From Hyphomicrobiales bacterium (GTDB taxonomy: Bacteria; Pseudomonadota; Alphaproteobacteria; Micropepsales; Micropepsaceae), in the NCBI GenBank assembly GCA_017849395.1, contig JAFIHO010000154.1, positions 1 through 16,143 of the forward strand: DNA of 16,143 bases, given 5' to 3'. The notes under the pieces are model-generated. The model had not been told where the DNA came from, searched no databases, and saw only the letters and a list, made by a program, of their open reading frames with translations. A program made the translations under genes and the position numbers. Shown here one piece after another: positions 6,928 through 13,678 of this stretch (its first letter is position 1; every line of letters begins with the position of its first letter).

Positions 6928-7819
6928 CGAGATATTCCTTCTTTTCGGCGTCCGTCGCGCCCAGCGCGGCCAGCGCTTGTTCCGTCTGCTCGCGGGTCAG
7001 CTTCACGCTGCCATGCCAGGACGGAACATTCTCCATGTACGGGATGCCCTTGCCCTTGACGGTATGGGCAATGATGACCGAGGGCCGGTTCACCGTGGCC
7101 ACCACGCGGCGGAATGCCTTGAGGATTTCGGGAATGGAATGGCCGTCGATCTCGCACACGCCCCATTCGAAGGCGCGCCATTTCGCGGCCAGCGGTTCCA
7201 GCCGCATGATGACATCGTTGCGGTTGTCGCTCTGCAGCTTGTTGTAGTCGATGATGACGCATAAATTTTCCAGGCCGTGATGGGCGGCGCTCATGGCGGC
7301 TTCCCAAACTTCGCCTTCCTGCAACTCGCCGTCACCCAGAAGCGCATAGACGCGCGACGTCCGTTTCAGCATCTTCAGCCCCATCGCCATGCCGACAGCC
7401 ACCGAAAATCCCTGACCCAGCGAGCCGGTGCTGGTCTCCACCCAGGGCAGATCCAGCACATGGGGATGACCCTGGAATGGGCTGTTCAGCTTGCGCAGCC
7501 TCAGCGCCTCCCTGGAATTGCAGAAGCCGAAATAGGCACCCGCCGCATACAGGGCCGGCGCAGCATGGCCCTTGGACAGAACGAAACGGTCGCGCACCGG
7601 ATCGTCCACCCCGCGCGGCCAGACATTCAGTTCCGCGCCATACAGGCAGGCCAGGATATCGGCGCAAGACAGCGCGCCGCCGGGATGGCCCGAACCGGCA
7701 TGATAGATGGATGCGATACTGTGCATCCGCACGAAGCGCGCGGCCTGGGCAAGTTGAGTCTCAAGCCCGCTGATGGAAGATGATGTGTCCGGCGAAAGAG
7801 ATGAAAGATGCAATGTCAT
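6917..7819 (-). CDS. Transketolase, N-terminal (TPP-binding) subunit (300 aa)
   Basis: The thiamine-diphosphate-binding half of a split transketolase. HAGSGHPGG (40-48) contains H40 and H45, SKGHA (82-86) contains H85, and TGSLGQG (131-137) follows. GDGELQEG (162-169) through DYN (191-193) is the diphosphate/Mg motif. All TPP-binding and proton-transfer residues recognisable in transketolases are present, so the enzyme should be active with the C-half at 5962-6927. The first 20 residues are a low-complexity Ser-rich leader. The ATG at 7819 follows the methyltransferase stop by 12 bases, with only a weak GGGG as possible ribosome site. The role in this locus is inferred: moving a two-carbon ketol unit to or from an aldose, changing chain length of a precursor sugar. 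Confidence 0.93.
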   Translation of the reverse strand: MTLHLSSLSPDTSSSISGLETQLAQAARFVRMHSIASIYHAGSGHPGGALSCADILACLYGAELNVWPRGVDDPVRDRFVLSKGHAAPALYAAGAYFGFCNSREALRLRKLNSPFQGHPHVLDLPWVETSTGSLGQGFSVAVGMAMGLKMLKRTSRVYALLGDGELQEGEVWEAAMSAAHHGLENLCVIIDYNKLQSDNRNDVIMRLEPLAAKWRAFEWGVCEIDGHSIPEILKAFRRVVATVNRPSVIIAHTVKGKGIPYMENVPSWHGSVKLTREQTEQALAALGATDAEKKEYLDVY

Positions 7820-7831
7820 CTGGGCCCCAAT

Positions 7832-9043
7832 TCATGCCGCGCATTGCAGGCGTGCGCGGGATAATAGATCGCTGTAGAGAATGATGTCGGCGCCGGGGGC
7901 CAGCCTTTTGGCCTCGGCGGTGATTTCGGCGGCGAAGCCGCGCGACATGACGATGATCGTGTCGGGCGGCGTCTGGCGCAGCGCCTCGGGCGCGTCCAGC
8001 TTCACGCCATGACGATTGTCCATATGCTGTTTCAGGTGGGAATCGATCAGCAGGCTGAGCTGATGCGGATTGAAGCCGCCTTCCGTCACCAGAAGATCGA
8101 ACAGCCGCCCCGCGCCCCACAACGCAACCTTGCGCGGCGTCAGCGCGGCCAGTTCGCAGGCCGCATGTGTCAGCGCCGCCAGATTGCGGGCGCGCGCCTG
8201 CTGATAAAGAGCCAGAAGACGATCCGCCTGTTCCACTTCCGCAAGATCGGCGGCCGCGGGCGCGGCAGCGCGGCCGGTCTTGCGCGCCACGAACAGAAGA
8301 TTGATGGGGTCGGCGGAATCGACCTGCTCCAGAATCGAAAAACCCGCCGCCGTGATCATGCGCGACAGGGTGCGGGCCGAGAAATGATAAAGATGCTTGT
8401 CGATGAACCATTCCTCGACAATGTCGTCACCGCCGATCAGCGCGATGTTGGGCGCGTCGATCACCAAAAGGCCGCCATGCTTCAGGATGCGCGCATGATC
8501 GCGCAATGTGGTGAAGGGCGAAGCCAGATGCTCGATCGTGTGACAGGAATGCACGATGTCGAAACTGGCGTCGGCGAATGCCATGTCCTCGATGCGGGCC
8601 TGCACAAGCCTTGTGCGCGCCAGGGTGCCGACCGATTGCGCGAAGCGCTCATCCGGCTCCAGCGCCGTCAGCGCGGCCTGCGGCGCGGCGTCCAGAAGCG
8701 CGCGGGCAAAGCTGCCGCGATTGGAACCGACATCCAGAAGGGAGAAAGTGGAGTTCAGATCGACATGACGCGCCAGCGCATCCATCGCCGCGCCGGTGCG
8801 GAAGCCCTTGCCATAGCGCACATTGCCCCAGTCCGCGCCGCCGGAAACCGCCGCCTTGTGACGATCCTTGGTGCGCGCCACGCGCGGGCCGCTCTGAACC
8901 AGCCCGCAATGCGGACAGACATGCACGGTCAGGCCGCGCGTCGAACGGTCGGGCGTATAGCGCGGTTGCAGCCGATGGCTGCAAAAGTCGCAAGCCAAAG
9001 GCGCGTTGTCAGAACTTGCGGAAATATTGCCGTGACTGGACAC
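7832..9043 (-). CDS. Zinc-ribbon SAM methyltransferase, sugar C-methyltransferase-like (403 aa)
   Basis: Three-part architecture typical of NDP-sugar C-methyltransferases (TylC3-like). First is an N-terminal zinc site, C18-x2-C21 and C43-x2-C46. Second is a class I Rossmann methyltransferase domain with LLDVGSNRG (102-110) and HTIEHL (168-173). Third is a C-terminal domain starting about 300, with VALWGAGR (306-313) as its glycine-rich loop. The family methylates a carbon next to a keto group in deoxy sugars, so a branched or methylated sugar is plausible; O-methylation is an alternative. The start is uncertain: GTG at 9043 is the only usual start codon after the previous in-frame stop (TAA at 9100-9098) and ahead of the zinc site apart from a TTG at residue 16, and no Shine-Dalgarno is evident. 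It is separated from the sulfotransferase by 54 bases, the largest gap in the operon. Confidence 0.82.
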   Translation of the reverse strand: MSSHGNISASSDNAPLACDFCSHRLQPRYTPDRSTRGLTVHVCPHCGLVQSGPRVARTKDRHKAAVSGGADWGNVRYGKGFRTGAAMDALARHVDLNSTFSLLDVGSNRGSFARALLDAAPQAALTALEPDERFAQSVGTLARTRLVQARIEDMAFADASFDIVHSCHTIEHLASPFTTLRDHARILKHGGLLVIDAPNIALIGGDDIVEEWFIDKHLYHFSARTLSRMITAAGFSILEQVDSADPINLLFVARKTGRAAAPAAADLAEVEQADRLLALYQQARARNLAALTHAACELAALTPRKVALWGAGRLFDLLVTEGGFNPHQLSLLIDSHLKQHMDNRHGVKLDAPEALRQTPPDTIIVMSRGFAAEITAEAKRLAPGADIILYSDLLSRARLQCAA

Positions 9044-9097
9044 GTTGGGGGCGACCGGACAAGAAACCGGTAACCATGAAACGCCACAAGTCGTTAA

Positions 9098-9925
9098 TTA
9101 GTATTTGACGCGATACTCGGCCGTCCCGGCATAATCGAGCCGCCGCATCATATCGCCCGCGATGGCGTCGAACTGGCTGCGCTGGCTTCTGTCCAGCAAA
9201 CGGTCTTCCGGGCGGTTCACATTGTGCGGCCGCGCGAAGATGGCGAAGTCGCTGTCCTGGAAGGGCAGGGTTAAGAATTCGTAAAGATTTCGCACTTCGG
9301 CCGGCGATGCGCGCAAATCCTCCAGCCGCACGTACAGGCTGCGCTCGCGCGGCAGGGCGGCCAGCGCCGTCATCGCCACCCGGTTGATCTCGGCCCAGTG
9401 CCAGGCGATGCGCTGGAACTGGTCCCAGTTGCGGAATTCTTCGGCCTCTCGCTTGCCCCGGCGCGGCACCGGCCACCAATAGGGCTTCTCCGGCGGCGGC
9501 GCGGGCACCCGCGCCGGATCGTCATAATGCGCCTGCATGCGCGCGTTGGAGGCGTCGTCGTAACATTCATCGCCCAGCTTGTGGAAATAGGAGCTGGCCA
9601 CCTTGCGCCCGTCGCGCACCAGATGGATGAAGCGCGCCTCCGGAAAAATTTCCGCCAGATCGGGGATCAGCCAGGACAGCTTGTTGGAGGAATCGCCCCA
9701 AAGCCGGGCGCGGCTGTCCATCACGGGAAGAGGATAAATCTGACGCAAGGTCTCGCGCGTCTCGGATTCACCCACAAGCCCCAGATAGCGTTGCACGCCC
9801 AGCTTCTGGGTCACCTCCACGGCATATTCGTGATGCATCGCCACACCCGGCTTGGCGGAAAGCGCCTTGTGCAGCATGGCGGTGCCGGAGCGGCCCGATG
9901 AAACGATGAAGAAGGGCTGTGCCAT
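9098..9925 (-). CDS. Sulfotransferase (275 aa)
   Basis: PAPS-dependent sulfotransferase fold. IVSSGRSGT (7-15) is the 5'-phosphosulfate-binding P-loop near the N-terminus. FIHLVRDGRKVASS is the 3'-phosphate-binding Arg/Ser motif, and YVRLEDLRASP follows in the second half, as in bacterial carbohydrate sulfotransferases. The reading frame is open up to 10225, but those 100 codons lie antiparallel in meaning to the well-conserved methyltransferase in another frame and read as Arg/Gly-rich noise. The ATG at 9925 overlaps that gene's stop codon by one base (TGATG) and places the P-loop at the expected position. No signal peptide or transmembrane segment is seen, so it acts in the cytoplasm. In this locus it may sulfate a sugar of the flagellin glycan (inference); the acceptor could be another saccharide. 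Confidence 0.82.
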   Translation of the reverse strand: MAQPFFIVSSGRSGTAMLHKALSAKPGVAMHHEYAVEVTQKLGVQRYLGLVGESETRETLRQIYPLPVMDSRARLWGDSSNKLSWLIPDLAEIFPEARFIHLVRDGRKVASSYFHKLGDECYDDASNARMQAHYDDPARVPAPPPEKPYWWPVPRRGKREAEEFRNWDQFQRIAWHWAEINRVAMTALAALPRERSLYVRLEDLRASPAEVRNLYEFLTLPFQDSDFAIFARPHNVNRPEDRLLDRSQRSQFDAIAGDMMRRLDYAGTAEYRVKY

Positions 9926-10854
9926 CAGGGCTTCACCGCCAGCACGACAGCCTCGCGGCCAAGACCCAGTTTCGCCAGTGCGCCATAGAATTCCCGGCGC
10001 AGGCCCTTCAGCCCCGCCGCTTCCAGCGCGAAATCGAAATTCTTGCGCTTGTTGTGACAGGCGCGCCCCAATGCGGCATCGCCGACATAATGGTCGCCCA
10101 TCATCAGAAAGGCTTCCATCGGAAAACTGGTCATGCGCTCCACGGGCTTCAATCCCAGCCGCACCAGCAGCGCCGACAGGGATTCGAAATCGAAATAGTT
10201 CAGGTGATGCGGCGGCGCGACCCACCAGTCATCCAGCCCTGCCGCGTTCTGCGCAGCAATCTGCAAAGGCGAAAAATCATTGGGCACGCCCACCGCCAGC
10301 ACGCCGCCCGGATCCAGAAGATCGCGCGCAAGTGTCAGGATAGTGATGGGATCGGGCACATGCTCCAGCATGTTGGTCAGATTGACCACATCGAAACGCC
10401 CCAATTCCGCGGCGCTGTGCGCGTCGAACAGCCCGCGCGTAACCTTCGCGCCCAGCGCATGGGCATGGGCCGCCGCCTGGCGCGACGGCTCGACGCCATG
10501 CGCATCCCAGCCGCGCGCGATGGCGGTCTTCAGTAAGAAGCCCGGCCCGCAACCGATGTCCAGCAGACGCCGCCGTTCCTTTCCCAGAAACCGCTCGAAT
10601 GCATCCAGCCTGTCATTCTGCGCCAGCGCGAACCAGTCCTGATCCTCACCCGCATGGGCGATGAAGTTGGGCTTCTCCTCGGCGTAATAATTTTCCGCAT
10701 ATTCGCGCGCCAGTATCTGCGGATCGGGCAGCGGCAGAACATGTTTGAAGCCGCAAATCTCGCACGCGATGATGTCATGCCCTTTGGCATGCGCGATGCG
10801 CGGTCCGCGATGCGCTTTGTCCGCGACAAGTTCCGGGATCGGTGCGTGGCTCAT
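9925..10854 (-). CDS. Class I SAM-dependent methyltransferase (309 aa)
   Basis: First gene of the minus-strand operon. A short N-terminal part has a single CxxCG (C31, C34), half of a zinc ribbon, followed by the Rossmann methyltransferase domain with LLDIGCGPG (97-105), an acidic residue after strand two (GVEPS), and NMLEHVPDP. This matches the Methyltransf_23 type found in polysaccharide clusters, often O- or N-methylating sugars. It differs from the other methyltransferase here by having no C-terminal sugar C-methyltransferase domain. The ATG at 10854 is preceded by AGGA ten bases upstream on the minus strand, a modest ribosome site. The 74-base divergent gap to neuB (10855-10928) holds a large inverted repeat likely to control both directions. 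Family firm; substrate unknown. Confidence 0.86.
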   Translation of the reverse strand: MSHAPIPELVADKAHRGPRIAHAKGHDIIACEICGFKHVLPLPDPQILAREYAENYYAEEKPNFIAHAGEDQDWFALAQNDRLDAFERFLGKERRRLLDIGCGPGFLLKTAIARGWDAHGVEPSRQAAAHAHALGAKVTRGLFDAHSAAELGRFDVVNLTNMLEHVPDPITILTLARDLLDPGGVLAVGVPNDFSPLQIAAQNAAGLDDWWVAPPHHLNYFDFESLSALLVRLGLKPVERMTSFPMEAFLMMGDHYVGDAALGRACHNKRKNFDFALEAAGLKGLRREFYGALAKLGLGREAVVLAVKP

Positions 10855-10869
10855 TTCGGTGCGGTCCTG

Positions 10870-10909
10870 TTAACCGCTTCTTAGCCATCCCGGCTTTAGA
10901 AACGGTTAA
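10870..10909. promoter_or_regulatory. Inverted repeat between divergent operons, with TTAACC ends
   Basis: Left arm 10870-10886 reads TTAACCGCTTCTTAGCC; right arm 10892-10909 reads GGCTTTAGAAACGGTTAA, its near-perfect reverse complement, with ATCCC between. It fills most of the gap between the methyltransferase and neuB starts, so it may be an operator for both, or a hairpin in either leader. Each arm ends in TTAACC, the half-site of CtrA in Caulobacter. No convincing -35/-10 pair was found. Confidence 0.6.
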
Positions 10910-10928
10910 ATATGCAAGGAGCGGCCTG

Positions 10929-11831
10929 ATGATTCCGCGCCACCATGAAATCCCCGGTTGCCTGTTCATCGCCGAAGCCTCGAGCAATCACGGCCGCGAC
11001 CTGGCGCGCGCGCATGCCTTTGTCGATGCCGCCGCCGATGCGGGCTGTGACGCGGTAAAGTTCCAGCTCTTCAAGATCGACCGCATGTTTGCGCCGGAGA
11101 TCCTGCAGCGCAGCGCCAAGCACCAGGCCCGCCGTGACTGGGAACTTCCCGCCGCCCATCTGGCGCCGCTCGCCCGACATTGCGCGGCGCGGGGCATAAA
11201 ATTTTCCTGCACCCCCTTCTATCTGGAGGCGGTTGCGGAGCTGGAGCCCTTTGTCGATTTCTACAAGATCGCGTCCTACGAGCTTCTGGTCACCGACCTG
11301 CTGAAGGCCTGCGCCGCCACGGGCAAGCCCATCATCCTGTCCACCGGGATGGCGACCATGGAAGAAATCATCAATGCTTCCAATACCTTAAAGGATGCGG
11401 GGGCCAGGGACGTAACCCTGCTCCACTGCGTCTCCGCCTATCCCACCCCGGCGGCGGAAGCCAATCTCTCGGCCATCGCCGCGATCCGCGAAGCGACCGG
11501 CCTGAAGGTCGGCTGGTCCGACCATACCCGCCGCCCGGCGGTGATCGAACGGGCGGTGCATCGCTGGGGCGCATCGGCGGTCGAGTTCCATCTCGATCTG
11601 GATGGCGCCGGCGCGGAATATGAAGCTGGGCATTGCTGGCTGCCGCATGAGATCGCGCCCGCCATCGCGCGGATACGCGAAAGCTTCATCGCCGACGGCT
11701 ATGGCTTCAAGGGCCCGCAGCCCTCCGAACTGGCCGACCGCGATTGGCGCGCCGATCCCACGGATGGAATGCGCCCGCTGAAACACATCCGCGAAGAGTG
11801 GGAAAACGACTCTCTGAAAGGCGCGGCATGA
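10929..11831 (+). CDS. NeuB-family nonulosonate synthase lacking the SAF domain (300 aa)
   Basis: Sialic/pseudaminic/legionaminic acid synthase family: condenses phosphoenolpyruvate with an aldose to a 3-deoxy-alpha-keto acid. The TIM-barrel motifs are present: IAEASSNHG (14-22), DAVKFQ (41-46), CTPF (94-97), KIASYE (113-118), STGMAT (138-143), LHCVSAYP (165-172) and GWSDHT (195-200). The usual EKHF metal-site motif is altered to VEFHLD (218-223), retaining H221 but not the Lys, and the following GPDH-type segment is GAEYEAGHCW. At 300 aa it stops after the barrel and lacks the roughly 60-aa SAF/antifreeze-like domain of typical 340-350 aa members, which contributes a substrate-binding Arg to the partner subunit. 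The start is set by AAGGAG (10916-10921) seven bases before the ATG. It overlaps the next gene by ATGA. The family is clear; the exact sugar is not. Confidence 0.88.
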   Translation: MIPRHHEIPGCLFIAEASSNHGRDLARAHAFVDAAADAGCDAVKFQLFKIDRMFAPEILQRSAKHQARRDWELPAAHLAPLARHCAARGIKFSCTPFYLEAVAELEPFVDFYKIASYELLVTDLLKACAATGKPIILSTGMATMEEIINASNTLKDAGARDVTLLHCVSAYPTPAAEANLSAIAAIREATGLKVGWSDHTRRPAVIERAVHRWGASAVEFHLDLDGAGAEYEAGHCWLPHEIAPAIARIRESFIADGYGFKGPQPSELADRDWRADPTDGMRPLKHIREEWENDSLKGAA

Positions 11832-13678
11832 ACGCACGGGCTCCTCTCGTCACATCGAGCGCGGGCGAAACACTGCGTCCCATGGGTGACGGCGAGCATG
11901 TCCGTGTCGTGGCGGTGATCCAGGCGCGCATGGGCTCCACCCGCCTGCCGGGGAAAGTTTTGAAGCCGGTCGCGGGCAAACCGCTTCTGTGGCACATCGT
12001 GCATCGCCTGAAATCCTCGCGCCTGATCGAGGATATCGCCATCGCCACCACCACCAATCCGCTGGACGAGGCGATTGTGGAATTCGGCGCATCGGAAGGC
12101 GTCACTGTCATTCGCGGTCCGGAAGACGATGTGCTGGCGCGTTTCGCGCTGGCGGCAGAGGCAATGGACGCCGATGTGATCGTCCGTGTGTCGTCCGACG
12201 CCCCCTTCATCGACGCGGCTTTCGTGGATCATCTCATCGCCACCCTGATCGAGCAGGAGGGCGATTATGTGCTGATACAGGAGGGCGGGGAATGCGCCCA
12301 TGAAGGCGTCGATCCCTTCAGCCGCCGCGCCCTGGACAAGCTGATGATGGATGCCGCCAACGATCCCGCGGCGCGCGAGCATGTCACCGGCTATTTCAAG
12401 CTGCATCCGGATTTCGTGAAGGTCGTGCGCGCCGCGCCCTGGCCCGCGCTGGCGAAGAAGGGCGGCCGTCTCACCATCGACACGCCCGACGATCTGGCTT
12501 TCGTGGAAGCGGTGCATGCCCGCATGGATGCGCGCGCAGGCGAAGCCTCGCTGGCGGACCTCTTGCTGCTGCTGGAGCGTGAACCGTCGCTCTCCGCCAT
12601 CAACGCGCATGTGCGTCAGAAGCCGATCCAGGTGACCAGGGATTATTCCGGCGGCGGCCTGGCGCTGATCCGCTGCGATGGCGGCGGCCGGTTCGGCCAT
12701 GGCCATGTCAAACGCATGGTTGCGCTGGCGCGCGCGCTGCGCGACCGCGAAGGCATCGGTTCGGTGTTTGCGCTGAACGGCACCGGCGATGCCGCCGCGC
12801 CGATCCGCAAGGCGGGCTTCGGCGTGATCGGGGCTTCGCATCTGGGTTCAGTGCTTGCGGCCGAAGCGCCGGACATTCTCATTCTCGACGGCCCCGCGGG
12901 CCCCTCGCGCGGGATGCTGGAAAAGCTGAAACGCCAGGTCGCGGTGACAGCCGTGATCGATGACGGCCATGAGCGCCGCCTGGCCGCCGACTTCGCCTAT
13001 TATCCTGCGGTGCCCGGCGCGAAGACGCTGGACTGGTCCGGCTCCAACTGCATCACCCGAATCGGCTGGGAATGGTCCTTGCTGGGCCTCAACCCCCATA
13101 CCTCACCGCCGCGCGCCCAGAATGCGCGTCCCACCCTGCTGGTTGCGATGGGCGGCAGCGATCCCCTGGGCCTGACCGAACGCGCGGCCCAGGCGCTGTC
13201 GGGCCTCTGCTCCACCTTCCGCATCCGGTTCGTGATCGGCGCAGGGATGGCGGACCGCGAACAGGTCGTGGCCCGCATCACCGCCTGCCGCCGCAATTAC
13301 GAAACGGTGGAAGGCGCGGACGATCTGTCCACCGAATATGCCAATGCCGACCTTGCGCTGTGCGCGTTCGGTGTCACCGCCTATGAACTTGCGGCGCATG
13401 GCGTGCCCACGATCTATCTTGGCCTGACCGAAGACCATGCGCGTTCCGCCTCGGCCTTTGCCGAAGCCGGAATGGGACTCTCGCTCGGTGTCGCCGAACA
13501 TCTGGCCAATGTCGATATCCTGAATGCGGTCCAGACCCTGATGTACAATGCCTCCACCCGCCGCCGGATGCACAATATCGGCCTGTCGCTGATCGACGGT
13601 CAGGGCGCGGCGCGCATCGCCGCCGATCTCTCCGCCGCGCTGGCGGCAGCCAAGACGCCGGTCAGAGCGGCGATATAA
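11828..13678 (+). CDS. Fused CMP-sugar cytidylyltransferase / PseG-like nucleotide-sugar hydrolase (616 aa)
   Basis: Two domains that are separate genes in most species (Bacillus spsF and spsG; Caulobacter flmC and flmD). Residues about 26-265 are an SpsF/NeuA-type cytidylyltransferase opening with QARMGSTRLPGK (32-43), the CTP-binding loop, followed by SSDAPF. Residues about 276-616 are a GT-B-like PseG/SpsG domain starting RCDGGGRFGHGHVKR (282-296), where H293 aligns with the PseG catalytic His. VTAYELAAHGVP (about 516-527) and the TEDHA segment match the C-terminal nucleotide-sugar site. PseG hydrolyses UDP from a 2,4-diacetamido-trideoxyhexose; the cytidylyltransferase activates the final keto acid with CMP, so one chain brackets the NeuB step. 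The start at 11828 forms an ATGA overlap with neuB; Met19 is an alternative. The 3' end overlaps the convergent gene by 17 bases. Confidence 0.88.
   Translation: MNARAPLVTSSAGETLRPMGDGEHVRVVAVIQARMGSTRLPGKVLKPVAGKPLLWHIVHRLKSSRLIEDIAIATTTNPLDEAIVEFGASEGVTVIRGPEDDVLARFALAAEAMDADVIVRVSSDAPFIDAAFVDHLIATLIEQEGDYVLIQEGGECAHEGVDPFSRRALDKLMMDAANDPAAREHVTGYFKLHPDFVKVVRAAPWPALAKKGGRLTIDTPDDLAFVEAVHARMDARAGEASLADLLLLLEREPSLSAINAHVRQKPIQVTRDYSGGGLALIRCDGGGRFGHGHVKRMVALARALRDREGIGSVFALNGTGDAAAPIRKAGFGVIGASHLGSVLAAEAPDILILDGPAGPSRGMLEKLKRQVAVTAVIDDGHERRLAADFAYYPAVPGAKTLDWSGSNCITRIGWEWSLLGLNPHTSPPRAQNARPTLLVAMGGSDPLGLTERAAQALSGLCSTFRIRFVIGAGMADREQVVARITACRRNYETVEGADDLSTEYANADLALCAFGVTAYELAAHGVPTIYLGLTEDHARSASAFAEAGMGLSLGVAEHLANVDILNAVQTLMYNASTRRRMHNIGLSLIDGQGAARIAADLSAALAAAKTPVRAAI

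Noticed and set aside
6028..9073. Plus-strand open frames of 343, 168 and 354 codons opposite the transketolase and methyltransferase genes
   Set aside because: No recognisable domain, Arg/His/Gln-rich composition, no ribosome site; the opposite strand holds complete catalytic motifs.
9926..10225. A 100-residue N-terminal extension of the sulfotransferase
   Set aside because: It lies wholly inside the methyltransferase gene in another frame, is Arg/Gly-rich, and would move the P-loop away from the N-terminus; the TGATG overlap supports ATG 9925.
11744..11827. Longer start for the cytidylyltransferase-PseG fusion inside neuB
   Set aside because: The extra residues are Arg-rich noise in an alternate frame of neuB; the ATGA overlap at 11828 is the better start.
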